Assembly (NCBI RefSeq): GCF_024753285.1
Contig: NZ_JANUGW010000025.1
Coordinates: 1 to 64,000 of the forward strand
Source of the DNA: Massilia pinisoli
Lineage (GTDB): Bacteria; Pseudomonadota; Gammaproteobacteria; Burkholderiales; Burkholderiaceae_D
DNA: 64,000 nucleotides
Direction of reading: 5' to 3'
Shown here: positions 43,457 to 53,816 of the stretch, piece by piece
Layout: the number at the start of each line of letters is the position of its first letter
Numbering within the stretch: the first letter of the stretch is position 1
Notes under the pieces: generated by a model
What the model was told of the DNA's origin: nothing
The model's database searches: none
The model's input: only the letters and a program-made list of their open reading frames with translations
Program-made: the position numbers and the translations under genes

Positions 43457-44206
43457 TCAATGCGCGGCATCGCCGGCGACTGCAGCGAGCACGCCCGCCA
43501 TCCGCTGCCAGTGCGAGCCCTTCCAGAACACGCCGTGGCAGCAAGCGCACGTGCTGAATTCATCGTGCGCCGCGGCCACGCGGGGCGGCAGCCGGTCGAT
43601 CACGTCGGCCTTCGCCACGGGCCGCAGCGGCGCGTTGCAGGACAGGCACAGCGTGAACGGCCGCACGCGCTCGGCCAGGCCGAAGCGGTCGAACACGTCA
43701 CGTAGCTGTTCTTCCGCCTTCAGCGCCCGCACATAGCAGCCGTAGTCGACGCCGCGGCGCTTCAACAGTGCCCGGTCGCGCGTCAGCACGGCGCGCCCGT
43801 CCTCCAGCGCGATCGCCTCGACCTCGGCGTCGTGCAGCGTGTTGCGGTAGATGGTGTCGAAGCCCGCCATGCGCAACAGCCGCGCGAGGCCGCCGAGATG
43901 GGCGTCCGCAACGAAGCGCACGCGCCCGGGCGGGCGCTGGGCGAGCCGCGCCACGTCGGCCACGGGCAAGGTCGTGAAGCGCGGATAGACGGCCACGCGG
44001 TCGCCCTCTTCCAGGATGTCGTCAAGGCCCGTGGGCGCGCCGTTCACGAGCACGAGTTCGACCTCCGTGTGCGGCACGCCCAGCGCTTCCACCATGTGCT
44101 TGGTCGTGGCCGCGCGCGCGCACGGCGTCGTGAACGCGTGACCGCGCCGCTCGCGTGCGAGGAAGTCGTTCAGCTCGCCGTAGAAGCGAAATGTCGCGCT
44201 GACCAT
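43457..44206 (-). CDS. Mut7-C RNase-domain protein with N-terminal ubiquitin-like domain
   Basis: Encodes 249 residues. Residues ~1-80 are the Mut7-C ubiquitin/ThiS-like domain (TFRFYGELNDFL, GVPHTEVELVLVNGAP, LEEGDRVAVYPRF). Residues ~92-240 are the Mut7-C PIN-fold RNase: RFVADAHLGGLARLLRMAGFDT, an Asp-containing AVLTRDRALL and a four-Cys zinc ribbon (CLSC and CACC). PIN-fold enzymes are metal-dependent ribonucleases. The first 37 bases overlap the end of the DUF72 gene, suggesting coupled translation. Substrate is unknown. Confidence 0.9.
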   Translation of the reverse strand: MVSATFRFYGELNDFLARERRGHAFTTPCARAATTKHMVEALGVPHTEVELVLVNGAPTGLDDILEEGDRVAVYPRFTTLPVADVARLAQRPPGRVRFVADAHLGGLARLLRMAGFDTIYRNTLHDAEVEAIALEDGRAVLTRDRALLKRRGVDYGCYVRALKAEEQLRDVFDRFGLAERVRPFTLCLSCNAPLRPVAKADVIDRLPPRVAAAHDEFSTCACCHGVFWKGSHWQRMAGVLAAVAGDAAH

Positions 44207-44955
44207 GATTCGTCGACGCCGCGCAGCACGTCCAGTGCATTCGGCACCGCGTGGCCCTCGGCCGTGTTATCGAAGATGCACCAGAGGTCGGCGTCGGGCC
44301 GCGCCAGCGCCGCGATCCGCTGCTCGACGTCGCGCAGGAATGCGGGCGGGTACGCCGAATAATAGGCACGCGGCGTGCCGTGCAGGCGGATGTACGACGC
44401 GGCCGTCGTCGGCACGTGCGGTCCCGGCTGGCCGGCCGGCGGATCGGCGATCACGCGCGCGACGCCGTGTTCGCGCAGCAGCGCCGTCGCGGCGTCGCCG
44501 AACCACGTCGGATGCCGTCCTTCCAGCGCGAGCATGCAGGGAAAACGCGCGCGCAGCCGCGGCAGAAAGTCGGCGACGACATCGGACTCGAACACGCTTC
44601 TGGGCGGCAGCTGGACGAGCACGCACCCGAGCTTGGTCCCCAGTTCCCCCGCTTCGCGCAGGAAGCGGTCGAGCAGGTCGTCGGCGTCGCGCAGCCGCGC
44701 CTCGTGCGTGATCGCTTTCGGCAGCTTGACGGAAAAGCGGAATGCGGCCGGCACACTGGCAGCCCAGCGGGCATAGGTCTGCGGCTGGTGCGGCCGGTAG
44801 AACGACGAGTTGATCTCGACGGCGGGGAACACGGCCGCATAGCGTTCGAGGTGGCTGCCCTCGGACGGAAACGCGGCGGCCGCTTCCTTCGGGATGCCCC
44901 AGCCGGCACAGCCGATCAAGGGCCGGCCACTCGCAGTGGATTGCAATTCGCTCAT
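44170..44955 (-). CDS. DUF72 family protein
   Basis: Encodes 261 residues from ATG 44955. DUF72 is a TIM-barrel-like family (E. coli YecE). Family features seen are IGCAGWGIP near the N terminus, EINSSFYRPHQPQTYARWAASVP, FRFSVKLPKAITHEARL, LPPRSVFE and FDNTAEGHA at the C terminus. The biochemical role is unknown. It is first in a minus-strand operon with the Mut7-C RNase and the Cys-motif protein. Confidence 0.92.
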   Translation of the reverse strand: MSELQSTASGRPLIGCAGWGIPKEAAAAFPSEGSHLERYAAVFPAVEINSSFYRPHQPQTYARWAASVPAAFRFSVKLPKAITHEARLRDADDLLDRFLREAGELGTKLGCVLVQLPPRSVFESDVVADFLPRLRARFPCMLALEGRHPTWFGDAATALLREHGVARVIADPPAGQPGPHVPTTAASYIRLHGTPRAYYSAYPPAFLRDVEQRIAALARPDADLWCIFDNTAEGHAVPNALDVLRGVDESWSARHFASTAS

Positions 44956-45074
44956 CTGAACCCATGTTGGAGGGCATGCGCCCGGCATCCGATTCTATGC
45001 CGGAAGGCATGGTGGACGGCGCACGCGGCGCCCCGCCGCTACAATACGCGATACGCACTTGCACAGGAGGTAAC

Positions 45075-45518
45075 ATGGCCGATTCCCTGCACATCGTCTG
45101 CCCGCACTGCGACGCCGTCAACCGCGTCGCGGCCGCCCGCCTGGCCGAGCAGCCCGTCTGCGGCAAATGCGCCCAGGCGCTGTTCACGGCACAGCCCACC
45201 GACGTGTCGTCCGCCCGGTTCGACAAGCACGTCACACGCAACGACATCCCCGTCCTCGTCGACTTCTGGGCCGCGTGGTGCGGTCCCTGCCGCATGATGG
45301 CACCCGCCTACGCCCAGGCCGCCGGCCACCTCGAGCCGCGCGTCCGGCTGCTGAAGGTCGACACGGAAGCGTCGCAAGACCTCGCCGCGCGCTACGGCAT
45401 CCGCAGCATCCCGACCATTGCGCTGTTCCAGGGTGGCCGTGAGATCGCCCGCCAGGCCGGCGCGATGGATGCGAACCGTCTGGTCACCTGGGTGCAACAA
45501 ACTGCGCGCATGGCGTGA
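45075..45518 (+). CDS. trxC: Thioredoxin 2
   Basis: Encodes 147 residues with an AGGAGG ribosome-binding site. The N-terminal zinc-binding region has two CxxC pairs (CPHC and CGKC, residues ~9-33). The thioredoxin domain has the active site WCGPC and the cis-proline IPT. TrxC is the second cytoplasmic thioredoxin; its zinc module is characteristic. A TACAAT -10 box lies at 45040-45045. Confidence 0.95.
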   Translation: MADSLHIVCPHCDAVNRVAAARLAEQPVCGKCAQALFTAQPTDVSSARFDKHVTRNDIPVLVDFWAAWCGPCRMMAPAYAQAAGHLEPRVRLLKVDTEASQDLAARYGIRSIPTIALFQGGREIARQAGAMDANRLVTWVQQTARMA

Positions 45519-45703
45519 TTCGCGCGCACGGTCGTGCGTTTAATTTACGGTCTGTCATCGAAAGCGACTGAAAGTGTTGCCTCAGATCCACATTCCGATG
45601 TTTACGCGCGTCTTTGAGGATCATTCTTGATCGGCGCGGCGGCGGTCGCTCTAGAATTTCCGCACGGAATTACTTCTTACAGCGACACGCTCCGAGCCCC
45701 CCC

Positions 45704-47749
45704 ATGACATCCAGCCGAATGCTGCAGCCGCAGCCCGCTTCACCACGCCTTGCCGCTCTGCGCTCACTGAGCCTGAACGCCAAGATTTGCCTCACCGCGA
45801 CCGTGCTCGTGATCTTCAGCCTCGCCGCCACCTCGACCGTCACCGGCATCCGCAGCAGTGGCAGCGCCGAGGAATCGAGCATGAAGCTCGCGCGCACGAC
45901 CGCCCGCGAAGCCGCCGCCGCGGTCCAGGCGCGCCTCGGCGCGCACCTGACGACCGTACTGGGCGTCGCACGCGCCATGCGCACGACGCGCGGGGCCGAC
46001 GCGCCGCTGACCCGCGACCAGGTGAACGAGTTGGTCAAGGCGACGATCCTCGATTCGGAAGACTTGAACGGTTCCACCGTCACGTGGGAACCGAACGCGC
46101 TCGACGGCAAGGATGCCGAGTACGCCGGCAAGCAACCGGAATACGACGACACCGGCCGCGCGATGCCCTACTACTCGCGCCAGGCCGGCGGCGGCCTGCA
46201 CGTCGAACCCATCGTCTTCACGCACAAGCCGCACGGCGACGACTGGTACGACATCGCGAAGAACACGCGCAAGACGTATATGACCGAGCCGCATACGTAT
46301 CCCATCGACGGCAAGCCGGTGGCGATGACGTCGTTTAACGTTCCGATCATCACGAAGGGCGAAGTGCGCGGCGTCGTCAGCGTCGACTTCGGCCTGGCGC
46401 GCCTGGGCGAAATCCTCGCGTCGATGAAGGTCATCGACGGCGGCCGCCTGGCGCTCGTCTCGAACGGCGGCCTGTACGCCAGCAATCCCGACCCGGCCCT
46501 CACCGGCAAGAAGGCCGCCGACATCCCCGCTGCCGGCCTCGAAGCCGTGCGCCAGGGCCAGACCTACGAGTATGCGGACACGCAGGGCCAGGTCCACCTG
46601 CTGCAACCGATCCAGCTGGCGGCCGACATTCCGCCGTGGGCGATCGAGCTCAGCTTCCCGCAACGCGTGGTCACCGCAGCCTCGCGCGACCTGCTCACCT
46701 ACACGCTGCTCGTGTCCGTCCTGTGCGCCGTCGCGGCGGCAGCCGTGCTGGTGGCGGTGCTGAACCGCCTGACCAAGCCCCTGCGCGTGCTCGCCGCTGC
46801 CATGGCCGGCCTCGCCGGCGGCAACGCCGACCTGAACGCGCGCATGGACGTCAAAGGCAACGACGAGCTCGCCAAGATCGCCGGCGGCTTCAATGACTTC
46901 GTCGCCAAGCTCCAGCACGTGCTGGCGCGGGTGCGCCACAGCTCCGACAGCGTGGCGGTGGCCAGCACCGAGATCAGCCAGGGCAACGCCGACCTGTCGG
47001 CCCGCACCGAGCAGCAGGCCGGCGCGCTGGAAGAGACGGCCGCGTCGATGGAAGAGTTGACGTCGACGGTCCGCCAGAACGCCGACAATGCACGCCAGGC
47101 CAATCAGCTCGCGCAAGGCGCGTCGGAGATCGCGGCACGCGGCAGCGCCGTGGTGGCCCAGGTGGTCGATACGATGGGCTCGATCAAGGCATCGTCGCAG
47201 AAGATCGTCGACATCATCGGCGTCATCGACGGCATCGCCTTCCAGACCAATATCCTCGCGCTGAATGCGGCCGTCGAGGCGGCCCGCGCGGGCGAACAGG
47301 GCCGCGGCTTCGCGGTGGTCGCGAGCGAAGTGCGCAACCTGGCGCAGCGCTCGGCGTCGGCCGCGAAGGAGATCAAGGGCCTGATCGGCGACTCCGTCGA
47401 GAAGGTGGGCGCCGGCAGCACCCTCGTCGGCGAGGCCGGACGCACGATGGAAGAAATCCTCGCGAGCGTGCGGCGTGTCACCGACATCGTCGTCGAGATC
47501 AGCGCCGCCAGCACCGAACAGAGCAGCGGCATCGCCCAGGTCAACCAGGCCATCGCGCAGATGGACGGCACGACCCAGCAGAATGCGGCGCTCGTCGAGC
47601 AGGCCGCGGCAGCATCCGAAAGCCTGCACGACCAGGCCGCGCTGCTCGTGTCGCTCGTCGGCGAATTCCATATCGACGCCGAAGCGCCCACGGCAGCCCA
47701 GGGCAATCCCGTTCTTCTCCGCACCACCAGGAAACAAATCAGTGAATAA
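45704..47749 (+). CDS. Methyl-accepting chemotaxis protein with periplasmic Cache domain
   Basis: Encodes 681 residues from ATG 45704. The order is: cytoplasmic N terminus; TM1 (~28-50); periplasmic dCache-type sensor (~55-330; [25 protein letters not shown]); TM2 (~338-362); HAMP (~363-415); signalling domain (~415-665) with the hairpin [27 protein letters not shown]. Cache sensors bind small ligands such as amino acids or organic acids. The last 8 bases overlap the GTG start of the following porin gene. No other chemotaxis genes are near. Confidence 0.95.
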   Translation: MTSSRMLQPQPASPRLAALRSLSLNAKICLTATVLVIFSLAATSTVTGIRSSGSAEESSMKLARTTAREAAAAVQARLGAHLTTVLGVARAMRTTRGADAPLTRDQVNELVKATILDSEDLNGSTVTWEPNALDGKDAEYAGKQPEYDDTGRAMPYYSRQAGGGLHVEPIVFTHKPHGDDWYDIAKNTRKTYMTEPHTYPIDGKPVAMTSFNVPIITKGEVRGVVSVDFGLARLGEILASMKVIDGGRLALVSNGGLYASNPDPALTGKKAADIPAAGLEAVRQGQTYEYADTQGQVHLLQPIQLAADIPPWAIELSFPQRVVTAASRDLLTYTLLVSVLCAVAAAAVLVAVLNRLTKPLRVLAAAMAGLAGGNADLNARMDVKGNDELAKIAGGFNDFVAKLQHVLARVRHSSDSVAVASTEISQGNADLSARTEQQAGALEETAASMEELTSTVRQNADNARQANQLAQGASEIAARGSAVVAQVVDTMGSIKASSQKIVDIIGVIDGIAFQTNILALNAAVEAARAGEQGRGFAVVASEVRNLAQRSASAAKEIKGLIGDSVEKVGAGSTLVGEAGRTMEEILASVRRVTDIVVEISAASTEQSSGIAQVNQAIAQMDGTTQQNAALVEQAAAASESLHDQAALLVSLVGEFHIDAEAPTAAQGNPVLLRTTRKQISE

Positions 47750-48977
47750 GTTCAAACACACCCGCCCCCTCGCCTGCGCCATCGCGGGCGCCTGCCTCGC
47801 CTTGGCGGCCGGGGGCGCATCCGCGGCAGACGCGAGCCCCGCCGGCGCGGACGCGCTGACATTCGACGGCGCCATCCGCATGTGGGTGGAAGCCCTCAGC
47901 TGGAACGACCAGCGCAAGGGTACGCTCGAATTCGACACCGCGCGCCTCGGCTTCAAGTACGACGACGGCCGATTCCTCGCCGCGGGTCGCGAACGGTATT
48001 ACCACTACACGAGCCGCCAGACCGGTGCCGGCAAAGGCGCCGACATTCTGTTCAACGAATACCTGTGGGCCGGTTATCGCTTCGCCGACAAGGGCGAACT
48101 CCACGTCGGCCAGGACCGCATGCCCTTCGGCATCCTGCCGTATGCCTCGAATAACTTCTTCGAATCGATCGCGTGGTACGCGGGCTACGAAGACACGTAC
48201 GCGCTGGGCCTGCACTACCTGCGCAAGATCGGTGACCTGAACATCGACGCCGCCTTCTTCCCGTCGGATGGCCGCCACCTGCTGTCCTGGACCCGCAGCG
48301 TCGGCGAACTCGACGGGCTGGATTCCGTCCGCTACAGCAACCACCTGATGACGAGCTACGGCCGCGAAGAGAAAAACACGTCCGTCGCGCGGGTCGCCTA
48401 CCCGCTGGCGCTCGCCGGCGGCAAGGTGGAAATCGGCGCCTCGGCGCTGGCGGGACGGCTCGCTGCGACGAGCCCCGCGCTGTCCGACGGCAACCGCCGG
48501 GCCGGCGCCGTGCACGTGGCAGGCACGTTCGGCAATCTCGGTGTCCAGCTGGAGACGGTCAAGTACGCGAACGACTTCACGGGCAACGGTTCCGTTGCCG
48601 GCAACTGGTACGGCGCATGCGACAACGACTGCGTGCTGATCGGTGCATTCGGCTTCACGAACCGTCTCGCGGCGCGCGGCCACATCGACATCGCGAACGT
48701 CACGTACAAGATTCCCGGCTCGATCGGGCCCTTCAGCCAGTTCATGGTCTACAACGACTGGAGCCGCATCCGCAAATCGGCCGCGGGCTACGCGGACAGC
48801 TACCAGAACGTGACGGGCGCGACGTTCTCGTCGGGCGGCTGGGTGGCCATGATCGACGTCTCGAACGCGACGAACCAGCCCTACCTGTCACCGGGCTTCG
48901 GCAATGCGCTGGGCGCCGGCGGTGGCGCCAAATCGTCCGGTCATCGGTTCAATGCTAATATCGGCTATTACTTCTGA
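47742..48977 (+). CDS. Outer-membrane porin-like protein
   Basis: Encodes 411 residues. The GTG start (47742) overlaps the chemoreceptor stop codon and has AGGAAA upstream. A signal peptide ends around GGASA-AD. The mature protein is rich in alternating aromatic/polar strands ([28 protein letters not shown]), and the C-terminal [10 protein letters not shown] has the terminal aromatic of barrel proteins. It resembles OprB/carbohydrate-selective or phosphate-type porins only in general layout. The link to the sensor gene suggests uptake of the sensed ligand. Confidence 0.82.
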   Translation: MNKFKHTRPLACAIAGACLALAAGGASAADASPAGADALTFDGAIRMWVEALSWNDQRKGTLEFDTARLGFKYDDGRFLAAGRERYYHYTSRQTGAGKGADILFNEYLWAGYRFADKGELHVGQDRMPFGILPYASNNFFESIAWYAGYEDTYALGLHYLRKIGDLNIDAAFFPSDGRHLLSWTRSVGELDGLDSVRYSNHLMTSYGREEKNTSVARVAYPLALAGGKVEIGASALAGRLAATSPALSDGNRRAGAVHVAGTFGNLGVQLETVKYANDFTGNGSVAGNWYGACDNDCVLIGAFGFTNRLAARGHIDIANVTYKIPGSIGPFSQFMVYNDWSRIRKSAAGYADSYQNVTGATFSSGGWVAMIDVSNATNQPYLSPGFGNALGAGGGAKSSGHRFNANIGYYF

Positions 48978-49016
48978 TGCGAGGCCGTGCCGCGGCCTCC
49001 ACTTTCCGGAGAAGCC

Positions 49017-49379
49017 ATGGCCCAGGAACTCGTCTACGAGCGCGGCATCGAGGATGCGAAGCAGTTCGCCCGCATCCTGTATGTCGCGCACGCGCTCACT
49101 TTTTTCTTTTCGCTCGGCACGCTGTCGATCCTCGTGCTGATCGTCAATTACATCCGGCGGCCGGACACGGCCGGGACGATGGTCTACACGCACCACACGT
49201 GGATGATCCGGTCGTTCTGGTTCTACGTGCTGTGGATGGGCATCGCGCTGTTCCTTGCGATTACGATCATCGGGATACCGCTGGCCTGGCTCGTGGGCGC
49301 GGGCGCGTGGGTGTGGATGGCGTACCGCATCATTCGCGGCTTCCTTGACCTGAACAACAATCGCGCGATGCCGGTGTGA
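49017..49379 (+). CDS. Small membrane protein (DUF4870-like)
   Basis: Encodes 120 residues from ATG 49017 (CGGAGAAG upstream; ATG 48987 is an alternative). Three hydrophobic segments: ~17-40 (LYVAHALTFFFSLGTLSILV), ~60-85 and ~88-110. Similarity to the DUF4870/ArgO-unrelated Betaproteobacterial inner-membrane proteins is likely. Function unknown. A hairpin GAGGCCG/CGGCCTC (48981-48999) lies before the ATG and may attenuate read-through from the porin. Confidence 0.8.
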   Translation: MAQELVYERGIEDAKQFARILYVAHALTFFFSLGTLSILVLIVNYIRRPDTAGTMVYTHHTWMIRSFWFYVLWMGIALFLAITIIGIPLAWLVGAGAWVWMAYRIIRGFLDLNNNRAMPV

Positions 49380-49386
49380 CCGGTGC

Positions 49387-50550
49387 TCAGAGCTTGCTTA
49401 ATGCCTGCTCGATATCGGCGATGAGGTCGTCGACGCCTTCGAGCCCGATATTGAAACGCACGAGCGCGCCGGCATCCGTCCAGTTGCGCCGCATGCCCTG
49501 CATCCGGTACGGCACGGCGAGGCTGTGCGTCCCGCCCCAGCTGTAGCCGATGCCGAACAACGCCAACGCATCGACGAAGCGGTCGACCTGTTCGCTCGCA
49601 TAGCGCGCATCGAACACGACGGAGAACAGCCCACCGGCGCCCGTGAAGTCGCGCCGCCACACGTCGTGGCCGGGGCAATCGGGAAACGCCGGGTGCAGCA
49701 CCTTCGCGATTTCCGGCCGGCCCTTCAGCCATGCCGCCACCTTGCGCGCCGCGGCATCGTGCGCGTCGAAGCGCAGCTTCATCGTTTCCAGGCCGCGCAG
49801 CACGAGGTAGACATCGTCCGCGCCCACGCCCATGCCGAGCCGCATGTGCGACGCGGCGATGCGGTCATTGAGCGCACGGTCGCGCGTGATCGCGGCGCCC
49901 ATCAGCACGTCCGAGCCGCCCGACTGGTATTTCGTCAGCGCCTGCATGACGACGTCGGCGCCGACGTCGAAGCCGCGCAGCGCGAGGCCCGCGGCCCACG
50001 TGTTGTCCAGCGCGACGGGGATGCCGCGCGCGTGCGCGGCCGCGCAGATCGCGGGCAGGTCCGGCACCTCCATCGACACGGACCCGGGGGCCTCCGTCCA
50101 GATCAGCTTCGTGTTCGGCTGGATCAGGTCCGCGATGCGCGCACCGACGAGCGGGTCGTAGAAGCGCGCTGAGACGCCGAAATCGTTCGCCAGCCAGCGT
50201 CCCAGCTCGCGCGTGGGGTTGTACACGTTATCGGGCAGCAGCACGTCGTCGCCTGCCTTCAACAGCGCCAGCAGGATCATCGAGATCGCGGCGAGGCCCG
50301 AGGGCGCCAGCAGACAGTGCTCGCCCCCTTCGATGGCGGCCAGGCGCGCCTCCAGGGTGAACGTCGTGGGTGTGCCGTGCAGGCCGTACGTATAGGCCGT
50401 CTTGTTGCGCCAGTCGCCCGCGCGCATGCTGGCCACGTCCTTGAACAGCACCGTCGACGCGTGGTGGATCGCCGTCGGATACGCGGCGAAGCCTGCGGGA
50501 GGCTCGTAGTCGCTGTGCGTCAGCGTCGTCTCGATGGACTTCTTCGTCAC
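49387..50550 (-). CDS. metC: Cystathionine beta-lyase
   Basis: Encodes 387 residues. Cys/Met-metabolism PLP fold: PLP-lysine in MQALTKYQSGGSDVLMG, phosphate-binding and ligand residues around SGLAAISMI, and the C-terminal SWGGTHSLAVPYR. MetC cleaves cystathionine to homocysteine. It lies 25 bp downstream of rimO on the same strand, though the pairing has no known logic. Confidence 0.94.
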   Translation of the reverse strand: MTKKSIETTLTHSDYEPPAGFAAYPTAIHHASTVLFKDVASMRAGDWRNKTAYTYGLHGTPTTFTLEARLAAIEGGEHCLLAPSGLAAISMILLALLKAGDDVLLPDNVYNPTRELGRWLANDFGVSARFYDPLVGARIADLIQPNTKLIWTEAPGSVSMEVPDLPAICAAAHARGIPVALDNTWAAGLALRGFDVGADVVMQALTKYQSGGSDVLMGAAITRDRALNDRIAASHMRLGMGVGADDVYLVLRGLETMKLRFDAHDAAARKVAAWLKGRPEIAKVLHPAFPDCPGHDVWRRDFTGAGGLFSVVFDARYASEQVDRFVDALALFGIGYSWGGTHSLAVPYRMQGMRRNWTDAGALVRFNIGLEGVDDLIADIEQALSKL

Positions 50551-50575
50551 GCCGCCACCTCCGTTCGCAAGCAGG

Positions 50576-51979
50576 TCAGGCGACGGTCGCCCACAGGTCG
50601 TGCGCGTCCGCCTTCGTCACGACGACGTCGATGAATTCGCCCACGGCCGGCTTGGCCTTGCCCGGCGTGAGGGCGCGCTTGATGTGGACGACGCCGTCGA
50701 TTTCCGGCGCGTCGGCAGCGGAGCGGCCCACCGCGTCACGCGGGCCCACTTCGTCGACGAGGACGCGGATCGTCTTGCCGACCTTCGCCTGCAGGCGCTT
50801 GGCGGAGATTTCTTCCTGCAGCAGCATCACACGCGCGCGGCGCTCTTCCTTCACGTCGTCCGGCACCGGGTTCGCGATCTCGTTCGCCGTCGCGCCCTCG
50901 ACCGGCGAGTACGCGAAGCAGCCGAGGCGGTCGATCTGCGCTTCCTTCAGGAAGTCCAGCAGGTATTCGAATTCCGCGTCCGTCTCGCCCGGGAAGCCCG
51001 CGATGAACGTGGAGCGGATCGTGAGGTCCGGGTTCATCTTGCGCCACGCCTGGATGCGGTCGAGGTTCTTTTCGCCGCTCGCCGGGCGCTTCATGCGCTT
51101 CAGCACGTCCGGGTGCGCGTGCTGCAGCGGGATGTCGAGATAAGGAAGCACGTTCTCGCCCATGAACGGGATCACCTGATCGACGTGCGGATACGGATAC
51201 ACGTAGTGCATGCGCACCCACGCGCCGTACTGCTTGGCCATCTGGCCCAGCGCTTCCGTCAGCTGCGTCATGTGCGTCTTGACGGGACGGCCGTTCCAGA
51301 AGCCCGTGCGGAACTTGACGTCGACGCCGTACGCGCTCGTGTCCTGCGAGATCACGAGCAGCTCCTTGACGCCCGCCTTGAACAGGTTCTCCGCTTCCTG
51401 CAACACGTCGTGGATGGGACGCGACACGAGGTCGCCACGCATCGACGGGATGATGCAGAAACTGCAGCGGTGGTTGCAGCCTTCCGAAATCTTGAGGTAC
51501 GCGTAGTGCTTCGGCGTGAGCTTGACGCCGTGGTCCGGTACGAGGTCGATGAACGGGTCGTGCGGTTTGGGCAAGTGGATGTGCACGGACTCCATCACTT
51601 CGGCGACGGCGTGCGGGCCCGTCACGGCGAGCACCTTCGGGTGCACCTTCGTGATGATGTCGCTGCCGGATGCATCCTTCTTGGCACCCAGGCAGCCGGT
51701 GACGATGACCTTGCCGTTTTCGGCCAGCGCCTCGCCGATCGCATCCAGCGATTCCTGCACGGCCGCGTCGATGAAGCCGCACGTGTTGACGATCACGAGG
51801 TCGGCACCGGCATACGACTTCGCCGTCTCGTAGCCTTCCGCGCGCAGCTGCGTGAGGATCTGTTCGGAGTCGACGAGCGCCTTCGGGCAGCCGAGCGAGA
51901 CGAAACCGACCTTCGGAGGCGTCGCGTTGCCGGTGGCATCGGTGGTGGCGGGAAGAGGATTGCGGCGGAGTTCTTGCAT
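50576..51979 (-). CDS. rimO: Ribosomal protein S12 methylthiotransferase
   Basis: Encodes 467 residues from ATG 51979 (TTG 51985 also in frame). Methylthiolates an aspartate of ribosomal protein S12. Motifs: N-terminal Cys of the MTTase domain ([25 protein letters not shown]), radical-SAM core [17 protein letters not shown] (CxxxCxxC) and a C-terminal TRAM domain ([18 protein letters not shown]). Length is typical. Confidence 0.97.
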   Translation of the reverse strand: MQELRRNPLPATTDATGNATPPKVGFVSLGCPKALVDSEQILTQLRAEGYETAKSYAGADLVIVNTCGFIDAAVQESLDAIGEALAENGKVIVTGCLGAKKDASGSDIITKVHPKVLAVTGPHAVAEVMESVHIHLPKPHDPFIDLVPDHGVKLTPKHYAYLKISEGCNHRCSFCIIPSMRGDLVSRPIHDVLQEAENLFKAGVKELLVISQDTSAYGVDVKFRTGFWNGRPVKTHMTQLTEALGQMAKQYGAWVRMHYVYPYPHVDQVIPFMGENVLPYLDIPLQHAHPDVLKRMKRPASGEKNLDRIQAWRKMNPDLTIRSTFIAGFPGETDAEFEYLLDFLKEAQIDRLGCFAYSPVEGATANEIANPVPDDVKEERRARVMLLQEEISAKRLQAKVGKTIRVLVDEVGPRDAVGRSAADAPEIDGVVHIKRALTPGKAKPAVGEFIDVVVTKADAHDLWATVA

Positions 51980-52182
51980 TGTCAAAGTGCGGCAAAAATT
52001 TTGGGCAATCCGCGATTTTACAGCAAGTGGGCGCGGAGAGCACCATGGCGATCGAAATGCCGCAGACTGAACGTGACAATCATTTAACGATGCCGTGACG
52101 ATGTGCGTATTTCCGCACGTTGCCCGTGTGCTAATCTTCGTTTCCTCATACTAACAACGCCCTGCCGCGTGGGCTCCAAAAC

Positions 52183-52959
52183 ATGATCACGAAACTCACT
52201 CGCTTCCTCGGCGCGCTCGTCGCCAGCTGCATCGTCACCGGTTGTGCGACCGTCAATCCGATGGCGTTCGACAAGCAGACCAAGGCCATCGACACCAAGG
52301 ACAAATCGATCGTCCTGATGACGGTCGTCGTCTCCCGCTCCGACGGCAGCCGCTTCGAACCGGTGCCGTACGTCGTCCACGTCGAAAAACCGGGCGCACA
52401 GAGCAAGGAAGACCGCCAGAACTTCAAGATCGACAAGGATGTCGACGCGCTGAAGGCGAACGGCCAGGACCTGTATTTGCTGCGCCTCGCGCTCGTCGCC
52501 GGCGAATACAAGGTGATGGACGTGTTCGGCATGGCGCGCGCCTTCCCGATCAACGGCATGTTCAGCGTGCCCCTCGTCGCCAAGCTGAACGTCAAGCCGA
52601 ATTCCGTGACCTACATCGGCCGCGTGACGGCGAAACTGCGCGACCGCGTGGGCGACGAATTCCGCGCCGGCCCCGTCGTGCCGCTGCTGGACCAGTCCAT
52701 CGCGGGCATGTCCGGCGGGACGTGGGACGTCGCCATCGACAACCTCGCCGACCAGGACATCGGCCTGTTCAAGGCCGCCTACCCGGTGCTGAACAACGTG
52801 ACGATCGAGACGGCCGCCCTGGCGCCGTTCGACCGCGCGGCCGCCCAGCGCTGGTGGGATGGCGAATCGACGCCGGCCGACAAATCGGCCGAACAGCCGG
52901 CAAAGGCGACCGCACCGGCGGCAGCGCCCGCTCCCGCCCAGCAAGCCGCGCCGCGCTGA
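52183..52959 (+). CDS. Probable lipoprotein of unknown function
   Basis: Encodes 258 residues. Signal peptide with lipobox VTGC (Cys at residue 21) predicts an envelope lipoprotein. The central ~190 residues look globular with mixed strands (SIVLMTVVVSRSDGSRF, YVVHVEKPG, LYLLRLALVAGEYKVMDVF). The C-terminal ~35 residues are Ala/Pro/Gln-rich. No family recognised. It is divergent from rimO. Confidence 0.82.
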   Translation: MITKLTRFLGALVASCIVTGCATVNPMAFDKQTKAIDTKDKSIVLMTVVVSRSDGSRFEPVPYVVHVEKPGAQSKEDRQNFKIDKDVDALKANGQDLYLLRLALVAGEYKVMDVFGMARAFPINGMFSVPLVAKLNVKPNSVTYIGRVTAKLRDRVGDEFRAGPVVPLLDQSIAGMSGGTWDVAIDNLADQDIGLFKAAYPVLNNVTIETAALAPFDRAAAQRWWDGESTPADKSAEQPAKATAPAAAPAPAQQAAPR

Positions 52960-52997
52960 CCGAGGCGCCGTCCGGCGGCGCCGGACGATGCACCGAC

Positions 52998-53025
52998 GAA
53001 AAAAAACGCCACCCGAGGGTGGCGT
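52998..53025 (-). terminator. Intrinsic terminator on the phaR strand
   Basis: Read on the minus strand, ACGCCACC (from 53025) pairs with GGTGGCGT over CTCGG-type loop and is followed by a T8 run (53006-52998). It lies 59 bp beyond the phaR stop. In the plus direction it lacks a T-tract. Confidence 0.88.
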
Positions 53026-53083
53026 CTTCGTTTGCGCAAGGCGGACGCGCCGGAGCCCTGCCCCGGCACGCCGCCCGCTGCGA

Positions 53084-53638
53084 TCACTTCTTTTCCGGCG
53101 GCACTCCAAACGGGAACGCACCGAACATCGCCTTGCTCTGGCTCTGCATCTGCTCCTGCATCTGCAGGAACAGGTTCTTGCTCTGGTCGATGTAGTTGTT
53201 CATCATGCCCTGCATCATCGGGCCCTGGATGTTCATGAACTGGGTCCACATCTCCGCGCTGAACGGCTTGCCTTCCAGTGCACCCGCTGCCGAGCCGACG
53301 AACTTGTTCTGGATGTCCGTGAACGCTTGCACGTTCTTTTCCAGGTACGAGCCCATCATGCCCTGCATCGCGTGGCCGTAGTAGCGGATGATCTGGGACA
53401 GCACACCACTCGAGAACATCGGCACGCCGTGCGCTTCCTCTTCTAGAATGATCTGCAGGAGGATGCTCCGGGTCAGGTCTTCGTTCGTCTTGGCATCCAC
53501 GACCGTGAACTCGTCGGAATCGAGCACGAGTTGCTTCACGTCGGACAAGGTGATGTAAGAACTGGTTTGGGTGTCGTACAGCCGGCGGTTCGGGTATTTC
53601 TTGATCAGGCGTTCAGTGCTTTTTTTAACACTACTCAT
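53084..53638 (-). CDS. phaR: Polyhydroxyalkanoate synthesis repressor PhaR
   Basis: Encodes 184 residues from ATG 53638. N-terminal PHB_acc_N domain RLIKKYPNRRLYDTQTSSYITL, then PHB_acc regions (LLQIILEEEAHG, YYGHAMQGMMGSYLEKN). PhaR binds DNA and PHA granules: when granules form it leaves the DNA and phasin and other PHA genes are induced. It follows phaC on the same strand across 178 bp with its own promoter. No phasin (phaP), phaA or phaB is adjacent. Confidence 0.96.
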   Translation of the reverse strand: MSSVKKSTERLIKKYPNRRLYDTQTSSYITLSDVKQLVLDSDEFTVVDAKTNEDLTRSILLQIILEEEAHGVPMFSSGVLSQIIRYYGHAMQGMMGSYLEKNVQAFTDIQNKFVGSAAGALEGKPFSAEMWTQFMNIQGPMMQGMMNNYIDQSKNLFLQMQEQMQSQSKAMFGAFPFGVPPEKK

Positions 53639-53734
53639 CTCATTTCCATGTACAGCGCCGTAGCGCATTTATTATGCGGCGACCGCGGGGATCGTCCCGT
53701 GGCGTCTCCGATTCCAAGAGGATATCCGCTAAAA

Positions 53735-53763
53735 ATACCACGTTGCGAACGCAGGTGCAGCAA
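53735..53763 (-). promoter_or_regulatory. Probable phaR promoter with TGCG-N2-CGCA dyad
   Basis: On the minus strand TTGCTG (53763-53758) and TGGTAT (53740-53735) are separated by 17 bp. The dyad TGCGAACGCA (53744-53753, plus-strand reading) lies in the spacer, a plausible PhaR autoregulatory operator. PhaR autoregulation is established in several Betaproteobacteria; the site is inferred. Confidence 0.4.
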
Positions 53764-53816
53764 TTATTCGCTGAGCAACTGAATGATTTTTTTCACAAGC
53801 GTCCGCGAGCCCCTGT

